From: Candidatus Hydrogenedentota bacterium
GTDB taxonomy: Bacteria > Hydrogenedentota > Hydrogenedentia > Hydrogenedentales > Hydrogenedentaceae
NCBI GenBank assembly: GCA_026415215.1
Contig: JAOAHN010000099.1
Span: forward strand, 1-64,000
DNA: 64,000 nucleotides
Direction: 5' to 3'
Under the pieces are notes generated by a model. The model was not told where the DNA came from, made no database searches, and saw only the letters and a program-made list of their open reading frames with translations. Below are positions 48,752-58,375 of the stretch, one piece after another. Each line of letters opens with the position of its first letter. The stretch's first letter is position 1. A program made the position numbers and the translations under genes.

Positions 48752-49555
48752 ATGGATACTGCCACTTTTAACGATTTTAGAAAATTGATATATGGAGTTA
48801 GTGGAATCTCACTGAACGAGCAAAAGCGAGCACTCGTGGTGGGTAGGTTATCAAAAAGAATGCGGGCATTAGGGATAAATGATTTTAGGGAATATTATAA
48901 CTATGTATTAAAAGATAAAACAGGGACTGAAATCACAAAATTAATAGATGCTATATCCACCAATGTTACTCACTTTTTCCGTGAAGCAGACCATTTTACC
49001 TTTTTAAAGAACAAACTCTTAGAGTGGTATGATTTAGGGCAGAAGCGGTTCAGAATATGGTCAAGTGCATGTTCAACTGGGGAGGAACCATATACTATTG
49101 CCATGGTAGTGTTGGAAACATTAAAAGGACCAGATATAGATATAAAAATACTTGCTACTGATATTTCAACAAGAGTATTAGAACATTCTAAAAAGGGAGA
49201 ATATTACTCCCACAAAGTAGAAGATATTCCAAAACATTTACTCTTAAAGTATTTTACAAAGAAAAGAGAAGGTGATGACTGTGTATATGTTGTAAATGAA
49301 AAGTTAAAGAATATAATTAAATTCGCAAGGTTAAACTTAAAGAGTACACCCTATCCGATGCAGGGTCCTTTTGACGCTATCTTTTGTAGAAATGTAATGA
49401 TTTATTTCGATGAGAGTGTAAGAGAACTGCTCATCTCTGAAATATACAGACTGCTAAGGAAAGGGGGTTATTTATTCATAGGTCATTCTGAAAGTATAAC
49501 TTCTTCCCAGAACAAGCTCCAAATTTTAAAGCCTTCAATTTACTATAAACCGTAA
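48752..49555 (+). CDS. cheR: chemotaxis protein methyltransferase CheR
   Basis: CheR methylates receptor glutamates using SAM. The 267-residue product has the N-terminal helical domain (FRKLIYGVSGISLNEQKRALVVGRLSKR), the TNVTHFFREADHF substrate-binding region, the SAM motif IWSSACSTGEEPYTIAM, and DAIFCRNVMIYFDE. The reading frame is open to 48719, inside the end of cheD. ATG 48752 fits the family start better, but neither has a strong ribosome-binding site, so coupled translation from cheD is likely. Confidence 0.94.
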   Translation: MDTATFNDFRKLIYGVSGISLNEQKRALVVGRLSKRMRALGINDFREYYNYVLKDKTGTEITKLIDAISTNVTHFFREADHFTFLKNKLLEWYDLGQKRFRIWSSACSTGEEPYTIAMVVLETLKGPDIDIKILATDISTRVLEHSKKGEYYSHKVEDIPKHLLLKYFTKKREGDDCVYVVNEKLKNIIKFARLNLKSTPYPMQGPFDAIFCRNVMIYFDESVRELLISEIYRLLRKGGYLFIGHSESITSSQNKLQILKPSIYYKP

Positions 49556-49579
49556 GGATTACATAACCGGGAATATACT

Positions 49580-50059
49580 GTGTGGACAACAGTGAACATA
49601 TCCGACATGAAAGTATCCAAAAATCCAGAAGATGTCCTTATAACATATTCTCTCGGATCTTGCGTAGGAGTTACACTGTATGATCCTCTACAAAAAATAG
49701 GTGGAATGATTCACTGTATGCTTCCTCTATCAAAAATTGATCCTGTAAAAGCAAAGGAAATTCCGTTTATGTTTGTAGATACAGGTCTACCTCTTTTACT
49801 TCAAACACTTCTGGATATGGGTGCTGATAAAAAAAGAATCGTAGCAAAAGTAGCGGGAGGCGCAATGTTGCTTAACGATGATGGGATATTTAGAATTGGT
49901 GAGAGAAACTATATAGTAGTAAGGAAATTATTATGGAAAAATAACATATTGATATCTGCAGAAGATGTAGGTGGGACTGTGGCAAGAACTATGATTTTAT
50001 ACATTAATGATGGTAAAACAATTATAAAGAGTGCGGGAAGAGAGTACGAACTAAAGTAG
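49580..50059 (+). CDS. cheD: chemoreceptor glutamine deamidase CheD (copy 2)
   Basis: The second CheD of the operon has 159 residues. The active-site segment reads LGSCVGVTLYDPLQKIGGMIHCMLP with Cys and His in place; KVAGGAMLL and SAEDVGGTVARTM follow. It lacks most of the loop between the catalytic region and the Gly-rich segment seen in copy 1. The start is GTG 49580; an internal ATG ten codons later is possible. It may act on a different receptor class or serve as the partner of a CheX/CheC-type phosphatase. Confidence 0.9.
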   Translation: MWTTVNISDMKVSKNPEDVLITYSLGSCVGVTLYDPLQKIGGMIHCMLPLSKIDPVKAKEIPFMFVDTGLPLLLQTLLDMGADKKRIVAKVAGGAMLLNDDGIFRIGERNYIVVRKLLWKNNILISAEDVGGTVARTMILYINDGKTIIKSAGREYELK

Positions 50060-50069
50060 GAATTTCAAA

Positions 50070-50924
50070 ATGACAAAAAAATCAGAGATCTTAAAAAAGT
50101 TGGAAGAAATTCCAGCTCTTCCCACGAATACAAGTAGTATATTACGAAAAATCCAAGACCACGAAGTGCCGATGACTGAAATTGCGAAAGAAATTCAAAC
50201 TGATCCTACTTTGACATCTAATTTACTAAAGTTAGCAAATTCAGCCTATTTCGCAGGGCCTAAAAAAATAAGCACCATAAAAGAAGCAGTAGTAATGCTA
50301 GGAGTTAACCGAGTCTATCAAATGATAATTGCCTCTGCAATATTTCCACTTGCTCTCAAACCCCTAAAAGGATATGACCTTCCTGCAGGTGAGCTTGTGA
50401 GACATTTAGTAGGAACCGCGATAATAAGTGAACTCTTAACCAAAGAGATTAAGATTGTCGCTCCTCCTTATACTTTCACAGTAGGTTTACTACACGACAT
50501 AGGCAAAATAGCGTTAGGCACTTTCTTAGAGTTGGAAATAAAACTAATCATCCAAAAAGCATATGAAGAAAAAATATCTTTTGAAAAAGCGGAAAAAGAA
50601 GTATTAGGCATAGACCATGCTGAAGCAGGCGCTTTCCTTATGAAAAATTGGAATTTCCCCGATAACCTTATAGTTCCTGTATTATATCATCATGAACCTG
50701 AGAAAACGGTAGGGGAATACCAATTAGTAACAGATATAATTCACATTTCGAGTAATATTTGCATAGAATGTGGAATAGGAGCTGGAATCGACGGACTTAA
50801 CTACTCCAATAATCCTTCATCTATCGAAAGATTAGGACTCTCGTTTCAAAATGTAGAAAGTATAATATGTAAGTTCATATCAGAGCTCAATTCTGTATTT
50901 AAAAACTTAGATATGTCCGCTTAG
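50070..50924 (+). CDS. HDOD-domain signalling protein
   Basis: HDOD proteins are HD-related regulatory proteins that mostly lack phosphodiesterase activity. The 284-residue product shows IPALPTNTSSILRKIQDHEVPMTEIA, LLKLANSAYFAGPKKISTIKEAVVMLG and the HD-like VGLLHDIGKIALG; here the HD pair itself is retained. The C-terminal helices include LIVPVLYHHEPEK. It sits inside the chemotaxis operon between cheD copy 2 and a second CheY. HDOD genes often accompany chemotaxis or c-di-GMP systems; the precise role is unknown. Confidence 0.9.
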   Translation: MTKKSEILKKLEEIPALPTNTSSILRKIQDHEVPMTEIAKEIQTDPTLTSNLLKLANSAYFAGPKKISTIKEAVVMLGVNRVYQMIIASAIFPLALKPLKGYDLPAGELVRHLVGTAIISELLTKEIKIVAPPYTFTVGLLHDIGKIALGTFLELEIKLIIQKAYEEKISFEKAEKEVLGIDHAEAGAFLMKNWNFPDNLIVPVLYHHEPEKTVGEYQLVTDIIHISSNICIECGIGAGIDGLNYSNNPSSIERLGLSFQNVESIICKFISELNSVFKNLDMSA

Positions 50925-50934
50925 GAGATTTATA

Positions 50935-51333
50935 ATGGGAATTAATATTTTGGTGGTAGATGACTCACAAATAATCAGAGGAGTAGTTATAAAAACTCTT
51001 AGTTTATCAGGTCTCGAAATAGGAGATATATACGAAGCTAGCAATGGCAAAGAAGCTTTAGAAATTTTAAAAAACAACTGGATAGACCTTATCTTAACAG
51101 ATATTAATATGCCTGTAATGAATGGGATAGAGTTAATCAATGAAATAAGCAAAGATGAATTACTAAAAACTATTCCTATTGCCATCATTTCAACCGAGGG
51201 CAGTCGTAAGAGAGTAGAAGACCTGGAAAACAAGGGCGTTAAAGCCTACTTAAGAAAACCATTCACTCCAGAGTCCCTGAAGAATACAATCATCGATTTA
51301 CTTAAATTAGAGGGGGATAGAAAGAATGATTAA
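50935..51333 (+). CDS. second CheY-like response regulator
   Basis: This is a 132-residue stand-alone receiver with D9-D10, phospho-acceptor D56 in LTDINMPVMNG, the Ser/Thr position in IISTEGS and the Lys in YLRKPFTP. It differs from the operon's first CheY and is followed directly, with an 8-base overlap, by a CheX-like gene. The two may form a regulator/phosphatase pair that acts as a phosphate sink or second output. Confidence 0.93.
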   Translation: MGINILVVDDSQIIRGVVIKTLSLSGLEIGDIYEASNGKEALEILKNNWIDLILTDINMPVMNGIELINEISKDELLKTIPIAIISTEGSRKRVEDLENKGVKAYLRKPFTPESLKNTIIDLLKLEGDRKND

Positions 51334-51778
51334 TGATAAAACAATTAAACAGGTACTAAAAAGAGTAGCGGAGGAATTTGCATTTATGTTTACGGAAGAA
51401 GTTGAGGATACTGTTTATGAAATACCCAGTAATTTAGTTGAATCCGAAATGGAATTTTTCGGCCCTATTAGAGGCAAAGTTATTATGATAGCTCCTGAAG
51501 AGTTTTGCAAAATTGTAATTAGTAATGTTCTTGGAATAGAAGATATAGACGGAGAAGAGATTTCTGTAAGCGTTGAAGAAGCTTTATGCGAATTTTTAAA
51601 CATTTTTTGTGGAAACTTGTTAACTGAGAGCTTCGGAGAAGATGTAATATTTGACTTATACCCGCCTAAATCAGGAAAAACCGATTTAGAATATTGGGGA
51701 GAAATGCTCTCAAATGAAAAATTTATTTGTGTTTTAATAGAAGAATACCCTGTATATGTATGCATAAAAATTAAATAG
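51326..51778 (+). CDS. CheX-like protein (putative CheY phosphatase)
   Basis: The 150-residue protein resembles the CheX domain. The N-terminal helix is VAEEFAFMFTEEV, followed by a short beta sheet (GPIRGKVIMIAPEEF) and the helix EALCEFLNIFCGNLL, in which E and N are spaced as in the CheX active site. Overall similarity to the operon's other CheX is low. Overlap with the preceding CheY-like gene supports joint function. The assignment is moderate; it could be a non-catalytic adaptor. Confidence 0.7.
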   Translation: MINDKTIKQVLKRVAEEFAFMFTEEVEDTVYEIPSNLVESEMEFFGPIRGKVIMIAPEEFCKIVISNVLGIEDIDGEEISVSVEEALCEFLNIFCGNLLTESFGEDVIFDLYPPKSGKTDLEYWGEMLSNEKFICVLIEEYPVYVCIKIK

Positions 51779-51818
51779 GAACCACAGAAAATCATAGGAA
51801 CAAGCAGAGGAGAGATAA

Positions 51819-52907
<1,089 letters not shown>

Positions 52908-52942
52908 TTATATAATTAATAACAGAAAATTATTGTAATAAG

Positions 52943-52972
52943 AAAGGAGGTGATAAGAAGAAAATGAGTTAG
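52943..52972 (+). promoter_or_regulatory. perfect Shine-Dalgarno with two-codon ORF ahead of the riboswitch
   Basis: AAAGGAGGTGAT (52943-52954) is complementary over 12 bases to the usual 16S 3' end (ATCACCTCCTTT). An ATG at 52964 is followed by AGT and a TAG stop, a minimal Met-Ser reading frame that ends one base before the riboswitch P1 stem (52974). The spacing from AGGAGG to ATG is 13 bases, longer than ideal. It could be a leader mini-ORF or a ribosome standby site, or chance. Confidence 0.4.
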
Positions 52973-52973
52973 T

Positions 52974-53123
52974 CCACTAATGCTAAGGGAAGTGCGGTGA
53001 GAATCCGACGCAGACGCGCTGCTGTGACTGGGGACGAAAGCCACAAATAGTGCCACTGTCCTAAAAGGATGGGAAGGCGTGGTTAGTAGGGTGAGCCAGA
53101 AGCCAGAAGACCTGCATTAGTGG
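52974..53123 (+). ncRNA. cobalamin riboswitch (aptamer)
   Basis: P1 is a perfect 10-bp stem: CCACTAATGC (52974-52983) with GCATTAGTGG (53114-53123). Conserved core elements are visible: GGGAAGTGCGGTGAGAATCC, GCTGCTGTGACTG, GCCACTG and the B12-box-like GAGCCAGAAGCCAGAAGACCTGC. A loop ACGCG in GCAG-ACGCG-CTGC could kiss the loop CGCGG of the following hairpin (53137-53158). It binds a cobalamin and should repress the downstream gene when B12 is plentiful. It lies 66 bases after cheB and governs 53305-54645. Confidence 0.93.
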
Positions 53124-53304
53124 TAGTAGTTACTGTAACAACTCGCGGAAAAGTTGTTGCGGGAGTGGCTCCTTCCTGAGATGCCAAACCTGCCTGCTTT
53201 TCCCCCCTTTACTAAGATACCGTACCAAAGATCAATATCGTGTGTTGTATTTTTTATGTAAAACTTAAATGATTTAACAACTAACTATAGGAAGGAGTGC
53301 AAAA
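53124..53304 (+). promoter_or_regulatory. riboswitch expression platform with anti-Shine-Dalgarno
   Basis: After the aptamer, AACAACT-CGCGGAAA-AGTTGTT (53137-53158) forms a hairpin whose loop may contact aptamer loop L5. CTCCTTCC (53169-53176) is an exact 8-base complement of GGAAGGAG (53290-53297), the ribosome-binding site of the gene starting at ATG 53305. It can instead pair with GGAG at 53162-53165. This suggests translational control by alternative pairing. The sequence around it (CTCCTTCCTGAGATGCC) resembles the loops of the RNA elements at 33041-33274. Confidence 0.65.
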
Positions 53305-54645
53305 ATGTTCAGAATTCAAAAGCCCTTCTTTATTTTCTGTTTAGTCTTAGGCATCTGTGCTTATATAAGTGGTAGCTATGGGGAAAGAATTATTCATCTA
53401 ACTACTTTACCTCAACCAGCGCCTGGCAGTTACTTTATTACTTCTGCTCCTTTAGAAGATGGCACATATATAGTATGGAACGGTGACGATATTTACAAGC
53501 AGGTAAGTATGAATACCGACGAATTTGTAAAGATAGCTGAAGGCTACCAGGGGGACCCAGCTTTCATAGCCGTATCTCCGAATGGAGAAATAGCTATATT
53601 GGGGCAAGGTTATTTAGGGAACTTATATAGGCTCGATTTGCAAAACCCGCAAGACTTTGACCCAAGTTGTATTGTAGGAAATCTCTCACACTTTTATGGA
53701 GCATTTTTAAATGAAAACTTGCTCATATTAGATGTGGGAAAACCAGATTTTTCAGGAAGTGAAATACATGTACTGAGTATTTCAGGTGGAAAGAGTATTA
53801 GTAAACCAGTCTTATCCCGTATATTTATGAAGCCTAAAGAAATGATAATTGACAAACCTCCGTATGCCTATTCAGCTTCGGTAGCAGTTGACATATCAAG
53901 AGGATGGGTTTACATAATGGATGGAAATGCAAGAGAATTAAGAAAGTTCTCAATAGAGGACATTATCAACGCATATAACTCGAATGAAACCCTAAACTGG
54001 GAAGATGATGGAATACTAATAGGAACAGCAGGACGATATTTCAGTGGTGGTGTTTCAGGAATTACAAATGATGGTCTTCTGATAATAGGTGGTTCAGAAG
54101 GGTTTATGATGCCCGGGGGCATTCAAGAAGTAAACCCACTTACAGGTGAAATCCTAAAGGTATGGGATCCAGCAGGAAATCAGGGTTACTATTCAGCCTT
54201 TTATAATATTGTGGGAGATTCAATACTTGGAATAGTATCCAATCAGGGATACTTAATACTGAGGTCTTACGAAGAATGTCCGGATTGTCTCTTTGTAAGA
54301 AAATCTATATATGAAGCAGGGACTGATATATGCCTTGATGTATTTGGTATGGAAATTCCTGCGAACCCCACATTTAGGTGGAGTAAGGTAGGAGAGAATA
54401 TTGAGTTGAATCCGAGAATTTCAGGAATTAACTGTAAGAAGTTGTTCATTTATAATTCCCAGCCTGAAGATTCAGGAACATATATTTGCGAAATTGGGAA
54501 TGCAAAAGCAATATACCGAATCACCATAAAAGTGACCGATAAGAATGTTCCAGCTTCTAACTATTTTGGAATCCTAATTGGCGTCTTCTTTATAATCTTT
54601 ACGGGGATAGTCCTCCTACATAAGAAGGTTCGTGTAGCTCCGTAA
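53305..54645 (+). CDS. B12-riboswitch-controlled secreted protein: propeller-like, Ig-like, C-terminal anchor
   Basis: The 446-residue protein has a signal peptide (about 1-26). Residues about 30-320 have repeated beta-rich units (GEIAILGQGYLGNLYRLDL, GWVYIMDGNARELRKFSI, GLLIIGGSEGFMMPGG) suggesting a beta-propeller. An Ig-like domain follows (about 325-412, with FRWSKV and EDSGTYICEI). The C-terminus has a membrane helix (about 420-438) and a basic end (HKKVR), like a sortase-type sorting tail. The only functional clue is the riboswitch. In Bacteroidetes the B12-binding surface lipoprotein BtuG is also a riboswitch-controlled propeller, so a B12-capture role is a hypothesis. I know no named family for it. 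Confidence 0.65.
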   Translation: MFRIQKPFFIFCLVLGICAYISGSYGERIIHLTTLPQPAPGSYFITSAPLEDGTYIVWNGDDIYKQVSMNTDEFVKIAEGYQGDPAFIAVSPNGEIAILGQGYLGNLYRLDLQNPQDFDPSCIVGNLSHFYGAFLNENLLILDVGKPDFSGSEIHVLSISGGKSISKPVLSRIFMKPKEMIIDKPPYAYSASVAVDISRGWVYIMDGNARELRKFSIEDIINAYNSNETLNWEDDGILIGTAGRYFSGGVSGITNDGLLIIGGSEGFMMPGGIQEVNPLTGEILKVWDPAGNQGYYSAFYNIVGDSILGIVSNQGYLILRSYEECPDCLFVRKSIYEAGTDICLDVFGMEIPANPTFRWSKVGENIELNPRISGINCKKLFIYNSQPEDSGTYICEIGNAKAIYRITIKVTDKNVPASNYFGILIGVFFIIFTGIVLLHKKVRVAP

Positions 54646-54760
54646 TAAAACATCTGTCTCTAAAGTGTATATACCTCTAATTACTGCTAATTACTGCCAG
54701 TGAAATAAAAACATAAAATTTATGTAAAATGGGAGGAGTTTTTGATAAAATTTCTATGCC

Positions 54761-54794
54761 AACAATCTCTTCAGAGACAATACTTATTGTTTTT
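54761..54794 (+). promoter_or_regulatory. possible attenuator-like hairpin ahead of alaS
   Basis: AACAAT (54761-54766) can pair with ATTGTT (54786-54791), followed by TTTA; inside the loop TCTC-TTCA-GAGA adds a small hairpin. It lies 30 bases ahead of the alaS start. The arms are AT-rich and the T-run is short, so termination is uncertain. I see no T-box signature here. An adjacent direct repeat (TAATTACTGC twice, around 54680) is also present. Confidence 0.25.
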
Positions 54795-54820
54795 ACTATT
54801 CAATAGCGGAGGATTTCTAA

Positions 54821-57463
54821 GTGAAAAGTTATGAAGTAAGAAAAAAGTTTTTGGATTTCTTTAGAGACAGGGATCATATAATAGAAAAAAGCGATGCTTT
54901 AGTTCCCAGAAACGACCCAACACTTCTGTTTACAAGTGCGGGGATGGTTCAGTTTAAACCATATTACACGGGGGAGGTCCCTGTGCCATATAGAAGAGCG
55001 GCAACCTCCCAAAAATGTCTAAGGGCGGGAGGAAAGGCGAATGACCTTGAAGAAGTAGGAAAAACTTCAAGACATCTGACATTTTTTGAGATGTTAGGAA
55101 ATTTTTCATTTGGAGACTACTTCAAGCGGGAAGCCATCCATTGGGCATGGGAATTTTCCACTGAGATATTGAATATAAACCCCGATAGAATATGGATATC
55201 GGTGTATGAGGAAGATGACGAAGCTTACCACATTTGGAATAAAGAGATAGGAATCCCCTCAAATAGAATAGTAAGATTAGGGGCAAAAGACAACTTTTGG
55301 GGACCTGCTGGAGATAGCGGAGCTTGCGGGCCTTGTTCAGAATTGTTATACGATAGGGGAGAGGACATAGACCCTGATGCAACACCTGATAATGATCCTA
55401 AAGAAAGATTCCTTGAGTTCTGGAATTTAGTTTTTCCACAGTACGACCAGCAAAAAGACGGGACAAGACTTCCATTAAAAAATAGGGGTATAGATACCGG
55501 GATGGGTTTAGAGAGGATTTGTATGCTTCTGCAAGGAAAACAAACTGTCTTCGATACCGATTTACTGTATCCCATCATCGAGTATACAGAAAGCCTTGCA
55601 GGCAAAAAATACGAAAGCGCACCGGTTCCCTACAGAGTAATAGCGGACCACATAAGAGCCTTGTCCTTTATGTCTGCGGATGGAATATTGCCCTCTAATG
55701 AAGGAAGAGGATATGTGTGGCGTAGGATTCTAAGAAGAGCTTCAAGATTTGGTAGGGAACTTGGATTAAGTGAACCTTTCCTATTCAAAGTTAGCAAAGT
55801 AGTGGTAGACCTAATGGGAAAATATTACCCCGAACTGGTAGATAGTCAAAAACAAATAGAGAAAATCATAAAAATGGAAGAAGAGAGATTTGCAAGTACA
55901 CTTAAAAGGGGAATGGAAATACTATACGAAATTTTCGAAGAAATGGGAAAGAAGGGTGAAAAAGTTATAAGTGGTGACACACTTTTTAAGCTCCACGATA
56001 CCTACGGTTTCCCTTTAGACATAGCAAAGGATATGGCAGAAGAAAGAGGATATTTAATTGATGAAGAGGGCTACTTGAAATGTCGGGATAAACAAAAGGA
56101 AAGTGCTAGAAAGAGTTGGGTAGGCAGTGGTGAAGAAGAAGTAGCGCCAGTATACCATAAAATTTTGGCTTCATTTGGACCCACTACATTTGTAGGGTAT
56201 GAAAAATTTGAGGAAAATGGAAAAGTAATAGCACTACTAAAAGAAAATGAAAGAGTAGAAAAGTTGGTAAAGGGAGAGAAAGGTTTATTAATTTTAAATA
56301 CGACCCCCTTTTACGCGGAGAGTGGGGGACAAGTAGGAGACACTGGATCTTTACAAGGAATAACTGAGAATTTCTTAGTTGAGGTGACAGATACCAAGAA
56401 AGTTTTGGAGAAATTACATGTTCATCACATAGAGGTAAAAGAAGGAGAAATTAGAGAGGGAACAGAGGTAAAATCTTTAGTAAATATAAAACGCAGAGAG
56501 GACATTCAACGACACCACACTGCAACACATTTACTTCAAGCCGGGTTAAGAGACATACTTGGGGAGCATGTTCATCAGTGTGGTTCTTTAGTTACTGAGG
56601 ATAGATTAAGATTCGATTTTACTCATTTTGAAGCAACAGGCTACGAGAGACTTAAAGATATAGAAGATTGGGTTAACGAACAGATTAGAAAAAATCATAA
56701 AGTCCAGATTTTATACTTGCCTTTAGAAGAAGCCAAGAAAATGGGAGCAATGGCATTGTTTGGAGAAAAATATGGAGATGTTGTAAGAGTAATAAAAATT
56801 GACGATATAAGTGCAGAACTATGCGGAGGATGTCATGTATCAAGGACAGGTGACATAGGTGGATTCAAAATAATATCTGAATCATCAGTATCAGCAGGTG
56901 TAAGACGGATCGAAGCAATTTGTGGAAAACCGTTCATTGAATGGGTTCAAAACATAGATGAAACACTCAAAGGCTTATCCCAATTGCTTGAAACTTCTGT
57001 AGATAAAATATCAGAAAAGTTGGTTCAACTACTCAATGAAAAGGAGAAACTAACTAAGGAAGTAGATAAGTGGAAAAGAAAAGTCCTAATTGGTGAAACT
57101 AAGGATTTCCTATCAAATGTTGAATCTATAAATGGAGTAAAATATATTGTAGTAGAGTTAGAAAATGAGGATATTTCCCAGGCAAGAACACTTGTAGATC
57201 ACCTAAAAGAGAGGATCGGTTCAGGTATAGTGGTAGTAGGCATAAAATATCCTGACAAAGCAAGTTTTTGCGTAGGGGTAACAGAGGATTTAGCAGATAA
57301 GTACAACTCATTGGAGATTGTCAATCAATTAGCCCAAACCATAGGAGGAAAGGGAGGAGGAAGAAGAGACTTTGCCCAAGCAGGAGGAAAATTAGTAAAA
57401 AAATTTGAAGAAGCAATAAAAAATGTTCCTGAAATTATTAAAAAATCTACTAACCCCAGATAA
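54821..57463 (+). CDS. alaS: alanyl-tRNA synthetase
   Basis: AlaRS charges tRNA-Ala. The 880-residue protein has the class II core (RNDPTLLFTSAGMVQFKPYYTG, TFFEMLGNFSFGDYFKR, FWNLVFPQYDQQ), the tRNA-recognition region (about 240-460), the editing domain with HHTATHLLQAGL and CGGCHV (Zn site), and the C-terminal DHHA1 domain ending IGGKGGGRRDFAQAGG. Length is standard. The start is GTG 54821 with AGCGGAGGA seven to eight bases upstream. The gene end overlaps the start of the glycerophosphodiesterase gene by 41 bases. Confidence 0.97.
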   Translation: MKSYEVRKKFLDFFRDRDHIIEKSDALVPRNDPTLLFTSAGMVQFKPYYTGEVPVPYRRAATSQKCLRAGGKANDLEEVGKTSRHLTFFEMLGNFSFGDYFKREAIHWAWEFSTEILNINPDRIWISVYEEDDEAYHIWNKEIGIPSNRIVRLGAKDNFWGPAGDSGACGPCSELLYDRGEDIDPDATPDNDPKERFLEFWNLVFPQYDQQKDGTRLPLKNRGIDTGMGLERICMLLQGKQTVFDTDLLYPIIEYTESLAGKKYESAPVPYRVIADHIRALSFMSADGILPSNEGRGYVWRRILRRASRFGRELGLSEPFLFKVSKVVVDLMGKYYPELVDSQKQIEKIIKMEEERFASTLKRGMEILYEIFEEMGKKGEKVISGDTLFKLHDTYGFPLDIAKDMAEERGYLIDEEGYLKCRDKQKESARKSWVGSGEEEVAPVYHKILASFGPTTFVGYEKFEENGKVIALLKENERVEKLVKGEKGLLILNTTPFYAESGGQVGDTGSLQGITENFLVEVTDTKKVLEKLHVHHIEVKEGEIREGTEVKSLVNIKRREDIQRHHTATHLLQAGLRDILGEHVHQCGSLVTEDRLRFDFTHFEATGYERLKDIEDWVNEQIRKNHKVQILYLPLEEAKKMGAMALFGEKYGDVVRVIKIDDISAELCGGCHVSRTGDIGGFKIISESSVSAGVRRIEAICGKPFIEWVQNIDETLKGLSQLLETSVDKISEKLVQLLNEKEKLTKEVDKWKRKVLIGETKDFLSNVESINGVKYIVVELENEDISQARTLVDHLKERIGSGIVVVGIKYPDKASFCVGVTEDLADKYNSLEIVNQLAQTIGGKGGGRRDFAQAGGKLVKKFEEAIKNVPEIIKKSTNPR

Positions 57464-58361
57464 AACGGCAAATACCGATATTGTGTTTTGTGTCTTTTTA
57501 CTAATGTTTTTGTGTTTTTATGCCAATTCTCAAACTTTTGTTTGCGCCCACAGGGGGGATGCAAAAAATGCTCCTGAGAATACCATCCCAGCTATAAAAT
57601 CAGCCGTAGAAAAAGGAGTTCATATGATTGAGTTCGATGTTAGAATGACAAAGGACGGGCATTTAGTCCTTATGCACGATGAAACAGTTGATAGAACTAC
57701 TAACGGAAAAGGGAAAGTTTCTGAACTAACAAGTCACGAAATATATAGTTTAGATGCTGGAAGTTGGTTTAACGAATCATTCAGGGGTACAAAGGTCCCT
57801 TCAATGGCTGAGGTTTTTTCTGTGATTCCTTATGGGATACTGTGTAATGTTCATGTTTACGGAGATTCTTTCGTAACTAAAGTCGTAACAAAGACCTTAA
57901 AGGAATTGGGAGAGACTGGAAGATGTTTTATTGCCTGTAATACAGAGGACCAACTGGAAGCTATAAGAACAGAATATCCAGATATGAAAGTGTGTATACT
58001 TCCAAAACCAGGAGAGAAAAGAAGAGAATATATAGAGAGAGCAATCAAGTTAAATTCTGATTACATACAAATCAACTTTATTCAGGGAATAGATAATCTA
58101 AAAGAAGACATAGATTTTGCTCATCAAAAAGGGTTAAAGGTGAATTTTTTTAGTGCTCAGGACAGAAACACAATAGAAAAGCTTGCAAGAGCAAAGGTGG
58201 ATTATATTTTAACAGATGATGTAGATTTATGTATGGAAGTATTGAAAATGTTTGGGACTGAACCATTGAAAATAGATTTTAAAGAGGAACGAGAAGAAAT
58301 TAAGAAGCAGATTATCTCTTTACACAGATTTAGCACTATTATTAATATTATGTTAAATTAA
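57423..58361 (+). CDS. exported glycerophosphodiester phosphodiesterase
   Basis: GDPD enzymes hydrolyse glycerophosphodiesters to glycerol 3-phosphate and an alcohol. After a hydrophobic N-terminal segment (about 20-37, IVFCVFLLMFLCFYANS) the catalytic HRG-x9-EN (AHRGDAKNAPENT) appears, followed by EFDVRMTKDGHLVLMHD with metal Glu/Asp and the second catalytic His, and VDRTTNGKG. The 312-residue length is normal. The start ATG 57423 lies within the end of alaS, and no other start fits better. Substrate preference is not evident. Confidence 0.9.
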   Translation: MFLKLLKNLLTPDKTANTDIVFCVFLLMFLCFYANSQTFVCAHRGDAKNAPENTIPAIKSAVEKGVHMIEFDVRMTKDGHLVLMHDETVDRTTNGKGKVSELTSHEIYSLDAGSWFNESFRGTKVPSMAEVFSVIPYGILCNVHVYGDSFVTKVVTKTLKELGETGRCFIACNTEDQLEAIRTEYPDMKVCILPKPGEKRREYIERAIKLNSDYIQINFIQGIDNLKEDIDFAHQKGLKVNFFSAQDRNTIEKLARAKVDYILTDDVDLCMEVLKMFGTEPLKIDFKEEREEIKKQIISLHRFSTIINIMLN

Positions 58362-58375
58362 GGAATTTAGATATT

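Noticed and set aside
54646-54820. T-box leader for alaS
   Set aside because: I could not find the T-box core (AGGGTGG..ACC..CG type) or a specifier stem; only a weak AT-rich hairpin is present.
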